Of a stretch of 64,000 nt of DNA, positions 22,927-37,745 are shown in pieces (position 1 is the stretch's first letter; each line of letters opens with the position of its first letter). Below the pieces are notes generated by a model that did not search any database, had not been told where the DNA came from, and saw nothing but the letters and a program-made list of their open reading frames with translations. The stretch is from the NCBI GenBank assembly GCA_030435675.1, contig CM059624.1, forward strand, positions 6,472,769 to 6,536,768. The letters are read 5' to 3'. Both the position numbers and the translations under genes were made by a program. This DNA comes from Steinernema hermaphroditum (lineage: Eukaryota; Nematoda; Chromadorea; Rhabditida; Steinernematidae).

Positions 22927-24420
22927 ATGGAGCAGCAACAGGTCGAAAACGGTATCTCAGTGTCCTCTCCGGAGCCTGAGTCTTCTCCTCAGGAGGAAGT
23001 GGCCCATCATCAAGATGAGGTAAAAACCGAGGCACTGGAGTTAGTCCTCAGCGCGAGCTACTCGGTCACCGAAGGCTTAGAGGAGGAGGAGGATGCCGAC
23101 CTGATCTGCCGCTTCTGTAATGACCTCTTCAAGAAGCCCATTACTCTCGCCTGCGGATGGAGCTACTGTCAGGAGTGTCTGGCAAGAAATGCCACCCGGA
23201 GAGAAGACGGGCGCTATGACATCTACTGTCCGCACTGTGCGACGGAGTTGGCCTACAGTACCACCCTGCTCTACGTGAATCACTACTTGAATGGTGAGCA
23301 GTTCTCTGGTTCTCCTGTGTGATCTAACTCAAAATCCTTTCTGCTTCAGGTGTGGTCGAGAGAAAGAGACGTCTCATGGAGTCGAGGGGCAACTGCTGCC
23401 ACGAATGTGGAGGAAGGTTCAGAAGCCCGAGACACTGGTTTGTCTGCAACCAGTGCTCAACACAGGAATCGGAGGTAATGGTTACGATAGGGCAGATCTG
23501 ACATAGATCCTTTCAGCTTCTTATCTGTGCCTTCTGTCTCGCGACCAAGCACTCCAAGCACGAAACCTCCAAGCCGATGCCTATCGATGAGGACAAGCGC
23601 CAAGCCGGCCTCAGCCAGCTGGCCCAGCTCGTCTACGGAGTGGAACTGGAGCTGTGCAAGGTGCGCAAGGAGCGGCAGAAGGTCGTGGACCAATACGACG
23701 ACTACGAAAAGGTACAGTAACCTTTTCGGGTTTCCCGAATGGTGTTCTCTTTCAGGCGGCTTCCCACTTCTTGGGCGCCATGAGGAGGACTCAGAAGGTC
23801 TTCGAGAAGAGCCCTTATCTCCGCCAGGAGAGCGCTGATCGCGTGTTGGCCATCCGCAAGGCCCAGAGCGACGTGATCACCAAGGTACGAGTCGAGATGC
23901 CCATGTGGATCACTCTGAAAGTCGTTTAGACGTACGGAGCCAGGTGCCTGCCCCGCGCGGAGCGCTTCGAACCCGATCGAATCCATCAGCACGTCACCCG
24001 GGTCCCTGGAGAGTAAGTGCTTCTCGGCCTGCATCTCTCCACCAGCCTCTTTCTTTCAGGCAATCGACGGACGGCGTCGGCAGAGAGATAAACTCCCTCT
24101 TCATCGGTGAGAGGAAACGTCCGATGCAGAGGGCGCCGGTACCGTCTTCGGATCATCCGAAGCCGCCGCCCCAGCCTCAGCCTTACAACGTGCCCCAACA
24201 GCAACCGCAGGCGAATCCCGGTGCCACGGCGGCGCCCCAGCCGACCTACAGCTACCCACCGAGCCAGTACGCGTCTCCGATGCCGCCTAACGTGCAGGCC
24301 GACTCCTATGCCGCCGCACCTCCCACGATGAACGGACACTCGGGAACTTCTCTTTATGTTCACAATGGCCGCCACCAGTGCGTATATTACCAGAATGCGC
24401 AGAATCAGGGTCAGCAGTAG
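22927..24420 (+). CDS. RING-type protein with B-box-like Cys/His region, coiled coil and Pro/Gln-rich tail
   Basis: Six exons joined by short introns. The start is ATG 22927 (MEQQQVENGISVSS). After an acidic segment, a RING-like region begins at about residue 60: CRFCNDLFKK, then LACGWSYCQECL, then IYCPHC. In the usual C3HC4 RING the Trp of CGWSYC is His (CGHSFC), so one zinc ligand is replaced. The next exons give CCHECGGRF, CNQCSTQ, LLICAFCLATKHSKHE, a second Cys/His cluster like a B-box. A helical region follows (LVYGVELELCKVRKERQKVV), then QSTDGVGREINSLFIGER and a Pro/Gln-rich tail to TAG at 24418-24420. A TRIM-like ubiquitin ligase or scaffold is the best guess. Confidence 0.75.
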
Positions 24421-25231
24421 TTGTCCCACTCATCCATTGGTCCTTCGCTTTACCGTTCTCACATCCATGTGCCATAAAACTTGTTCTGAAAATTTTTTCT
24501 CAAGTTGTTGTAAACGTCCTCTTTCTCTAAGATCTTCTAATCTGCAGTTTCCTTTCCACTTTTATTTAACCACTACTTTCGATAAATATATACACTCTAA
24601 GAATGGAAAGTTTTTTTCGTATTCTAAAAAGGGGTGACTTATTACGAAGTATGACTAGTTTGGATAAGAACTGGACTTGAGAGAAGATTGAGTACGATAA
24701 AGATGATTATGAAGCGAATGGGAATCTCGGGACATCACCAAAAGAAACAGTGATCAGCAACAATCGGCTATAGCTGGAGAAGGAGAGGAGGACAGCGATT
24801 TTGACACACATCCGTTTGACGAACAAGTACCCGCGAAGTGGAAAAAGACAATTGCATCACGATGGATAAACCGTAAGAACACTGGTATGGAGATGACGAG
24901 AGAGGAGAACGACGGCAAATGCGCAAAGTGAACGTGGGAAACGATCTACTCTAGCGAGAAGAAGAGAATTGAGCATTCTTTGTTGACAAGAGAAGGACTA
25001 GCGGAGTTAGGAGTCGGGAAGGGTTCTCTAATTGAGCAGAAGAGTCGGTTAGGAAGGTTTAAAGCCATACGAACTGTTGGGGACTCGAATAACGCAAAAA
25101 CCCGTAAACTGTGAACGATTCCGTATTGCTGAGATCAGAGAGAGCTTTTGGTGAAGAGAGAAGAGAAGGGCTGAGCAAATTGGGATGACATTAAGTGATG
25201 AGGGAAGGAGAACCTGCACTGGAGGCACCAA
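24421..25231. other. Intergenic region between convergent genes
   Basis: No gene recognised. It holds the 3' ends of the RING protein and the TRIM-NHL protein. Confidence 0.4.
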
Positions 25232-28200
25232 CTAACGCGGATGGCCTTCGAACACCATCACGCAGTTGTTGTGGCGAGAGAGGGTCACGAGATTTCCGGA
25301 GTTGGGCATGACACGGATGGCGGCACAACGGGACACCTGAAAACGGACACATTACTATAGATCTGTCCGTTTGAAGCAGATTCTCACCTTGTAATTAGAG
25401 TCGCACTCTTGCAGAGGCTGTCCGTCGGCCGTGAATACGGTTACGTGGAAGTGGTTGCCGTGGGCGTCGGCCACGATGACATCTCCAAGGTTGGAAATGT
25501 CCAAACCGACCGGGAACGGTGTCAACGAAGCAGATCCGAACTTTCGCAGGAACGAGCCTAAGAGTAATATAAGAAGACGGAAGATGGAAGGACAAGTCAC
25601 CTTCGTTGGAGTACATGACGACACAGTGAGCCTTGTAGTCGGAGACGTAGATGAAGTTCATGTTGACGACGATGTCCGACGGGTCGGAGCAGTAGTCGGT
25701 AAGCGAGAAGTGGCGCACGGGGATGATCTTCACTCCCTCGAAGTGACAGAGGAAGACAGTGGAGGTCTTGTCGACGAGCACCAGCTGGCCGGAGTCCTTG
25801 TTGAGGCACGCCAAGTCCACTTGTTCCATCGGCATCGTCGTTTGGTGCTCGAAGCGGGAAACGTACTGACCCTTGTCCGTGAAGAGCTGGAAGCGCGTTC
25901 CGGTCTTGTCGTTTCCGCCGCGGTCGATGATCAGATAGCGGCACTGCATCCCTTGAGCCACTGCGATCACCTGAAGGAAGAGAGATTAGTTGGATGAGCG
26001 GATAAGGAGAAGTCCAACCTTCCGAGGATAGTAGAGGTATCCGTCGTCAGCGCCGGCGTTCCCGAAGAATCCTTTGAACTCGTTTTCGCTGGATATCACC
26101 ACGATTCTGTGGTTATTGGTGTCGGCGATGACGATGTCGTCGTCGGGCCCGATGGTGAATCCCTGGGGCGCGTTGAACTGCGAGTCGGAGCAACCGAGCG
26201 AGGTGCCACGGACGAACTTCAGCCGGAGCTCGAGGATCGACGACTTCCGCGTGCCCATACGGTCTCCGATGACTCCGACGGAGGTGTTCGACGACGAAAT
26301 CGAGTCGAAGCCGTTGAGGGAAAGCCCCGCCGTCTGCATCGACAAGTTGTCGACGGCGCCTCGCTGCTGGCGAACGACTCCGGTGACTTGATTGTAGGCC
26401 GGACGGGCGGGTGAATAATTCTGCACACTGGGCGGGTAGAAGCCAGGAAGACTATTGAGTGGCGTCGGAACGGGGGTGACAGACTGGTTCCCCCAACTGC
26501 TGCCGCCGCCGCTGTAGATGTTCGGCCGCATCGACGCTCCCACGGACATCGAGCGGGAGGCGAAGCCCACAGGTGGCATCGCTCCCATCAGAGGATCGTT
26601 GCGCGGTGAAGGCGGAAGAACGTCCGGAGGCACCGATGACGGCGGCCAGTCGCCATGGAACTCGTTCCGGGGAATTCCTACGGATCCGTTCAATTGGCGA
26701 TTCTTGCGCTCCATCCCAATGGTCCCGGGTCCGCCGGCTCGGGGCGGCTGCGGCTGTGGTGCTGTCATGGGGTGGAGTGGTGGCCACGCGGCCATATCCA
26801 GAGTTTCGTGGATGAGAAGGTTCGGGGCACTGGCGCGGACGGAAATATCCTCCACGGGACGCGGAGGGGCGATGCTGCCGGCCATGCACTTCACACTGCC
26901 GGCGATGGATTCAAACTGCTTTCGGAAAGCATCTGGACTGTGCACATCGAAGTCGATCTCCACAGTCGTGTTGGCGTCCGGGATTCCGTGATCCAGCTGC
27001 TCCAGCTGCGTCAGGACCTTCTTACGACTAGCCATGATTTCGACAGCCGACCCTTTGTCCACCAGTCGCTGTGCGAAGCTAAAACCAACGGAGTTATGCT
27101 GTACGAAACCGCCCGGGTTGTCGTACCTGACAGCGTCGTGTATTCTCGCCGACTTTTGGTCGATCTTCTCATATAGGCGATTGTAGTTGTTGGCATACTC
27201 CGCGCGTTTCTGCTCCAACTGCTCCATGCACTTCACCTTCGTGTCCTCGAGCACCTTCGCATAGAAGTTGAACTGGTCGGCGATCTTCTTGCAACAGCGC
27301 TCGTACTGCGCGTTCACCGCCGTGATCCTATCCGGAATCTTCGATCGCGCCTGCGCCGTGAAGCTCGCCTAGAATCCATCGTTTATCATCTTATTTCCGT
27401 CAGTGAATTACCCTCTCTTCGATATACTGTATGACACTGGCGATCTCATTACAGAGTACGGTGCGCGCCTTCTCATCCATCACGTAAACTTCGTGGGATT
27501 TGTGTACGTCGTCGACCAAGCACATCGAGCAGAGTGCCAGTTTGCACTGCACGCAGTACTTTTCGAGGCTCTGACGGTGGAGGGTACAAATGGTCATGTT
27601 GAAGTTGAATCCGAATCCTGGCAGCATTCTTCCCATATCTTGCAAGTCAATGACCTAAATTGTACTTACAAAAGTGGAACACTCCTTAAACTCTCACGCT
27701 GTGTGTGTGGAACGCAAGCATATCGTGGTGAGCGTTGAAACAGAGGGCGCACAAATAGCTACGGCAATCCTGGCAGTAGGAGATCGCCTGCTGACCGCTC
27801 TTGCAGCTCTGGCACTTCGCTACGGCGTTCGAAGACCCGTTAGGCATGTTCTTCAGGCGGATGTAGTCCAGCAGCATATCGTTCACAAATCTAACGTCGT
27901 TCCCCACGTGGCTGTCCTACACTCGCATTGGTTAATGCAAGTCTTCCATAGCTACCGTATACCTGGCTGCACACGGGGCATCTGATGACTCCTGGGGGAG
28001 TCGGGTGCTCGTCGGACGAACGCCGCGTCTGCTTCATCTCGTTTCTCCCGTCGAGTTGTGCTATGATGCAGTCTTCGCACATTGAGTGCAGGCAGTCGAG
28101 TACTCTCGGCTGAAATCGATGAAATCAGCGATACTCCAAGCATCCTTGCCCGATTTTCGCTTCTTTTGTGTTTATAACGTAAAAGAATGGAGTGGAAGTG

Positions 28201-28596
28201 AGCTGAGTGCTGTAAAAACGCTCGCGAGGTCCTAATTATCCCGAAACCTGTTCTGTACCCCAGCAAAAAAAAACGTCCTCTAGCACAGGCGCGGAGTCAA
28301 AACTGACCTTTCTGAAGTCGCGGTTGCAGTAGGGGCAGAAGTCCCCGCTCTGCAGCATTGGCGGCGTCGGTGCGTCGCTCTGGTCGAGCTCCTTCTGGAG
28401 GGGGCTGCAGTTGGAGAGCGAGCGCTCCGAGCCCGAATCCAGGAAGAACTCATTTCCGGCGTTCACGTCGATGTCCAGCTCGGGGTCAAGGAGCTCCTCG
28501 TGTTTCTGCTGGCTGCCCCGTCGCTCCTCCTCGGCGACTCCAACGGGATTCATGTCTCCTTCTTCTTGTACGGCTACGGCTCCAGATTCGCCCATT
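25232..28596 (-). CDS. ncl-1: TRIM-NHL protein (RING, two B-boxes, coiled coil, NHL repeats), NCL-1/Brat-like
   Basis: Domains in order: an acidic N terminus from ATG 28596 (MGESGAVAVQEEGDMNPVG), then a split RING (FCPYCNRDF; RVLDCLHSMCEDCI; IRCPVCSQ). B-box 1 reads CQSCKSGQQAISYCQDC, then CALCFNAHHDM. B-box 2 reads CTLHRQSLEKYCVQCKLAL, then CLVDDVHKSHEV. Next come a coiled coil (KVKCMEQLEQKRAEYANNY), a long Pro/Ser linker and C-terminal NHL repeats (APQGFTIGPDDDIVIADTNN; FPVGLDISNLGDVIVADAHG; AAIRVMPNSGNLVTLSRHNN). Two B-boxes without a filamin domain point to the NCL-1/Brat branch, RNA-binding repressors of growth and rRNA synthesis. An acceptor near 28657 (TTTTCAG) implies an upstream 5' exon or a trans-splice site. 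Stop TAG at 25232-25234. The family is sure; the orthology is moderately likely. Confidence 0.82.
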
Positions 28597-29434
28597 CGAA
28601 GCTTCGCCGCGTCCTCTTCGCACTTGGGCTGTGTGAGGTTGCGAGAAATCTGTCGACCTGAAAACAAAAACATCGATTGAGTAACGAGAGGGCGAAGGGT
28701 GTGCAGGCGTGAATCGTGCCGACGCGACAACAATGGACGGAAGGCGAAGAAGAGGCGAATCACATGCAAAAGGGGGCGGAGCGCGCCCACCGCGATGCAG
28801 AATCGCTGAAAGCACAACAGCGATTCGGCGCGATCCAGAAGAGACGAACGGCTCGCCCGGAACGTGCGCGTCATCGAGTTGTGTTAGGCGTGCAGGGACG
28901 CGCGGCAGTCAAACGGCTGTGGGGCGACGGGAAGCAGCTCGAGGAGGCCTCTTGCTCTTCTCGGCCTCTCGTTCGTCGCGGACGCGGTCGATAATTCGGT
29001 CGCGCTCAGCCGTCGCGTTTCTTTGCCGCATGGCCCTTCTCGAAGCCGCTATACAGTTTCGGCGGGGCGACCCCGCTGATCCCGGCGATCACTCGGCGCT
29101 GCCAGCCTACAGTATCCACGCGCGATCCGCGAATCTCGCACTTATTCCCCCTGTGCGTCGGGATTAATTATGCTGATCGCAGATACGATTAAGAGCAATT
29201 GACACATGCGGCCGCCCTCCAAGGTCTCCTTGAAATGAGCACACATAATGATCGATACACAGAGCGACGATATTCGAGAGCACCAACACTTCAAAAAAGA
29301 AACCTATGTATTATTGGCACGCTTGGCCAATGCCGGAAGGCAGTGTATTACAGATTCCAACAAAATACACATATAATAAAAGTCGAAATTCCGAAGCGAT
29401 GGACATTCATAATTAGAGAGATCTGAGGGTATAA
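28597..29434. other. 5' region of the TRIM-NHL gene and 3' region of the GYF gene
   Basis: The first 60 bases are part of the transcript (acceptor near 28657). 28700-29160 is unusually GC-rich with many CG dinucleotides, fitting a promoter, but no exon is recognised there. Confidence 0.35.
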
Positions 29435-30318
29435 TCACTGGGAAATTGGAGGATGGTCTTCAGCATCACTTTCCTCTGCTGACAAGCGAACTTCTTGACC
29501 AAGCAAGCGTGTCAGGATCTTCGCCGCATCGGCGGTAGTCAACTGAAACAGCGAACTGATTAGAGATAAGGCGTGCATTCACAAACCATGATGGGTTCCG
29601 TTTGGCATTCGACGTCTTCGAATCGCACTGTGGTTTCGGTACCCACTTCTCGGGTGCCTACGTTTTGAGGTGCAGGAGCCTGAGGTTGATGCGTAGGCGC
29701 CTGAGGTTGGGATACAGGAGCCTGAGGTTGAGGTTGGGCGGGTGGTGCCATAGGCTGCATCCCGTAGGGGGGATGTTGATAGTGTGGCATCATTGGACCG
29801 GTGTAAACGTAGTTCGGATTATACATCACTCCAGGACCTGGCCCCATCATATTTTGGGGTGGGTGGTTCTGTAGACGCATTGCAGCCGCGGCCATATTCA
29901 TCCAATGTGGTGGCCCGTCCATCGGTGCCGGTTCCGGCTTCGAATGGGACGAAGAACCTGCAGTCGAACCATTCTCCACCCTTGGTTTACTGGATGATGC
30001 AGCGTTAAAGGACACAACGCTCTCGCCAAATGGGCACTAAATACCACAGTACAATTCCTGCGAGCCGCCACACCGGCTTACTTTCCCCAAAACCTCAGTA
30101 TATTCGCCAAGGAAGTGGTACTGGTCATCATTTTTCGTCTTAATCAGCAGTTTGTCGCTGAAGTAGCCGCTATCCAGCCAGTTCTTCATTTCAATTCCAT
30201 TGAATGGACCTACAAATGGCAAGTTGAGTATGCACAACTGGAGCTCAGAACACAAACCGTGTTCCTCGCCGCTACCGCTTCGGTAAAACCATTGAACTTC
30301 GTTGTTGCTGACAGTCAT
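29435..30318 (-). CDS. Small GYF-domain protein with Pro/Gln-rich tail
   Basis: ATG 30318 opens MTVSNNEVQWFYRSGSGEEH. Removing a 46-48-base intron (GTTTGTG...TTTGTAG, about 30207-30255) restores the canonical GYF signature EEHGPFNGIEMKNWLDSGYF, followed by LLIKTKNDDQYHFLGEY. GYF domains bind Pro-rich peptides and act in splicing (CD2BP2) or translational repression (GIGYF). Two more introns lead through a Met/Pro/Gln-rich segment with repeated QPQAP units and a C-terminal helix (LTTADAAKILTRLLGQEV) to TGA at 29435-29437. The protein is much shorter than GIGYF. Only 150 bases separate it from the CCDC97 homologue upstream on the same strand, so the two may share an operon. Confidence 0.85.
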
Positions 30319-30468
30319 TGTCCAAGGCCGAAAGAACTACCACGCTGAAACACAAACATCACAACGGTCTGAAGATTATTAAGAATCACGATAAACAATT
30401 TCACGTTGGCGACGGAAACATCGAAATGAAGGCGAAGTGTTCAACAGTAAATTTATACAAATGATTAT

Positions 30469-31549
30469 TTAGTCTTCATCAAAGTACTTGTCCTCCATAT
30501 CTTGGTCACGGATTTTGTCATATTCCTTAGAATGGGTTCTATCAATGTCACTGTAATCGAAAAATTCCGCATCTTTTCCGTTTAAAAATCGATTTTCCAT
30601 ATGCGAAATAAATTCTTCGCGGAGCATCTCTTGGTCCACCGTGTCATCGTCTTCACACGAGCTTCCCGGTGCTGACTCGTCCATGGGTGAGGCTTCATGC
30701 TGCTCGCCATCTATATCCACTTTCTGCATTCGTCGCGCCACTGCTCGCATCGCTTCTTCCGATTCGTCGTCGCTGTCAAATTCGGGCTCAAATTCATCTT
30801 CCTCTACTAAGCGACGATCCGCGTGCCGCATAACAGAATCAGAAACGCCTTTTGTTTTAGAAGAGCAGGCTTGAGGCTGAAATTGAAGTAATCCATAAGA
30901 ATCAAACATGAGAACTTGTGACACACCTCACTGTGACTCCAGTCAGAGAGTTCGTTCTGGCGCCTGTCCGATACTCTCTGGGCCTGGTCGAATTCGTCGA
31001 GCAACCCGGACAGAGTTCCGGCCCTTTCTACGGTTGGCCGCAGGTAAACTTTCTCTAAAGATAGTCGGTTAAATATCGGCAGACCCCGGAACCCTCACCT
31101 TGATCCGTAAGAAATCTTCCGATCATTTTGTCAAACAGGACAGGTTCGCGTTCTCTCATTTTGGCATTTGAGAAATAGTCGCCATCGCTTTTCAGCTTCA
31201 TGAGTGTCAAGTACCGGGCGTTCCTAACGGCCGCATTGGTGCGTTTCGGAGGGGCAACCTGTCGAGCGATCTCGTTGAAGTAGAAGTCCACGGAATAGCG
31301 ATCAACTCTATCCAAAAAATACTTCTTGTGCTCCGGCAAGAGGAGGCGATAGTAGCGTTGGAGAAAGACCGTGGGTTTCGACTTGAAGAGATCGTCGAGA
31401 ATTTTCAGCTTCGCCGGTTCGGAAAGATCCTCGGAATCGCGCTGTTGCGAGCAGAAATACGCATCTTCCGACGCCAGAATACGGCCGTACAAATTTTCGT
31501 TGGCCGAGCAGGAAGGTTCAGGATCTGCGTTCAGTGATTCGGCGACCAT
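30469..31549 (-). CDS. CCDC97: CCDC97 homologue (DUF2052)
   Basis: ATG 31549 (MVAESLNADPEPSCSAN) is the first true ATG in the frame. The conserved core has LYGRILASEDAYFCSQQRD, KILDDLFKSKPTVFLQRYYR, YFNEIARQV and YFSNAKMREREPVLFDKMIG. The acidic C terminus carries LREEFISHMENRFLNGKDAE, FFDYSDIDR and DMEDKYFDED. Order and spacing match CCDC97, reported as associated with the SF3B part of the U2 snRNP. Two introns are placed, GTGAGGG...TTTAG near 31056-31099 and one near 30870-30925. Stop TAA at 30469-30471. It is divergent from the WDR74 homologue and upstream of the GYF gene in a likely operon. Confidence 0.87.
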
Positions 31550-31966
31550 CGCGGCGATCAAAAAGAAATGGACGAGCGAGAGGGGAACAACTCCAACGGC
31601 GAAAAGGAAAACAGTTTGAGGGTGAGGCGAACTACCAGTGGTCCTGACGCGATGTGTCCGAAAATGATGGAGAGCAGGAGGAAGACGTGAACGATGTGTG
31701 TGGCTTTAGTTTGCAGGTGTTCTTTGCTGATTGAAAGCTTGGAAATGTCTGAACTGGAGAAAAACGTCAGCGAGACACAAATAATTTGTAGCCTGTCTAG
31801 ATTTGCGTGTTGTCTGTGTCTGTAGATATGGATTGAATGGAAAAGTTGCAATGCTTTCCGGGAGGCGTGACATCGCGAATATTTCGGGCTGTGTCACTAC
31901 TTCATCAAATAGCAGCTACTTGATGTAATTGTGCTCGATGTTTCAGGTAGTTCCTCTCAGCACGCG
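31550..31966. promoter_or_regulatory. Shared divergent promoter region of CCDC97 and WDR74 homologues
   Basis: 417 bases between two divergent start codons, with no exon recognised, so both promoters must lie here or extend into the genes. A TTTCAG just before the WDR74 start (about 31941-31946) could be a trans-splice acceptor. Confidence 0.5.
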
Positions 31967-33343
31967 ATGGACTGCTTCGTAGGAGCAGCAACGGGCGCTC
32001 TGAAGGGTGGGAATGTCTTCAACTCTGTGTACCAATTTCTCGTTTACTGTTTAGGTCTGACACTTCGGGATGGGGCGTTCCTCAACCTCAACTCGATTCC
32101 CGACTTGAAGCCTAAGGAGCACGAGATCACCCGGATGTGTTTCACTGACGCCGACCAAGTTGAGATCCTCATCGCACAGGCTAATCGGCAGATTCGAGTA
32201 TATGATACTCTCATAGGAACATACAACGACCTGTTTGAAGCCGAAGAAGGCACTGGGCCAATCAACGGCTTGCAAATGACTTCTAGGTTCACTCCAGCCC
32301 TAAAACTCTGTTGCTATAAACACTAGTTTTAGCGGAAATATTGTCACAGCCGTTGAGTCCGGTGAGGTCAGGGTTTATGAGCCGACCGGGAAGCTTTTGT
32401 CGTCGGACATGAAAGCTGGAAACGATCTGCGGACAGTGGTCAAATCTCCGGTAGTTGACCATATCGCGACAGGTGGAAAAAACGAACTTCTCAGAATATG
32501 GGATTTGGAGACTCAAAAAGAAACATGGACTGCTAAAAATGTTGGTTTCGCTTTATGGGCAGCCAAAATAATGCGAGTTTAGGTGAAGCCAGACTGGCTG
32601 CAAATCCCCATTCCCATATGGGTGTCGAATGCTCGTTATTTGGATGAGCACTTGATCGTCACCACCACCGGTCGTTATCAGATCCATGTGTACGATCCAC
32701 GTGCGCAGAGGCGTCCAGTGAAAGAGCTGGAATGGCTGGACATGCCCATACACGCCTTGTCACTGACTTACAAGCCAATGCACATTCTGGCTGGCAACAC
32801 CAAGGGCGAACTTGGACAGTTCGACTTGAGATCTAAGAGTAAGAAGTCATCACTGCTGCTTTCCGTCAGTTTACGATCTTTCCAGTTACCGTGCTCGGGA
32901 AATATCGCGGTTTCGCCGGATCTATTCGCTGTATTGATGCCCATCCTACCGCTCCCTACGCTGTGTCCTGTGGAATCGATCGCTTCGTCATTCTCCACGA
33001 CATCGAATCTCGCAAAATAGTGAAGAAGGTCTACTGCAAGGCGCGCCTCAACCAGCTCATCATGAAGAATGCCCTATCGCTACTTGATGGCGCCGGTGAG
33101 AAAGGAGGAAGAAGTGGAACGAAGTCCACATTGGACTCGAGCGGATTTCCAGAAGTCAAGCAAGAAGTGGAAAGCGAAGACGAATCGCTATGGGACAACA
33201 TGAAGCTCGTTGGCGATAAGCTTGCACCAGAAGCGGTGGATGACGATGTGAAGATTGAAGAAGACGAAGAGGTTGTCGAGGAGCCGAAACCGAAGAAGAA
33301 GAAGGTACTTCGAAAAAGAAAGCGGCCCGCGGGCGAAGCGTGA
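31967..33343 (+). CDS. WDR74: WDR74/Nsa1 homologue, 60S ribosome assembly factor
   Basis: ATG 31967 gives MDCFVGAATGALKGLTLRDG after removal of a 48-base intron (32007-32054). WD-type repeats follow: ITRMCFTDADQVEILIAQAN, SGNIVTAVESGEVRVYEPTG, HIATGGKNELLRIWDLETQ, YLDEHLIVTTTGRYQIHVYD, HILAGNTKGELGQFDLRSK and GFAGSIRCIDAHPTAPYAVS. The GxxKGxAGSIRxxxxHP block is diagnostic of WDR74. A charged C-terminal tail ending KKKKVLRKRKRPAGEA acts as a nuclear or nucleolar signal in the family. WDR74/Nsa1 works with the NVL AAA-ATPase in maturation of the large subunit. About five exons. TGA at 33341-33343, 104 bases from the convergent guanylyl cyclase stop. Confidence 0.9.
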
Positions 33344-33447
33344 GTGGATCTGTTGTTATTGTTATACCTTGTTATCTGATTGTTGTCTGTTGAGTTGAGA
33401 TAGATTTCTCCACTGAATTTCAGTTATATTTACAAAGCAGCGTACTT

Positions 33448-37745
<4,298 letters not shown>

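Noticed and set aside
28709..29167. 152-codon Arg/Ser-rich plus-strand ORF upstream of the TRIM-NHL gene
   Set aside because: Its composition follows from a GC-rich promoter region; no splice or start context and no family.
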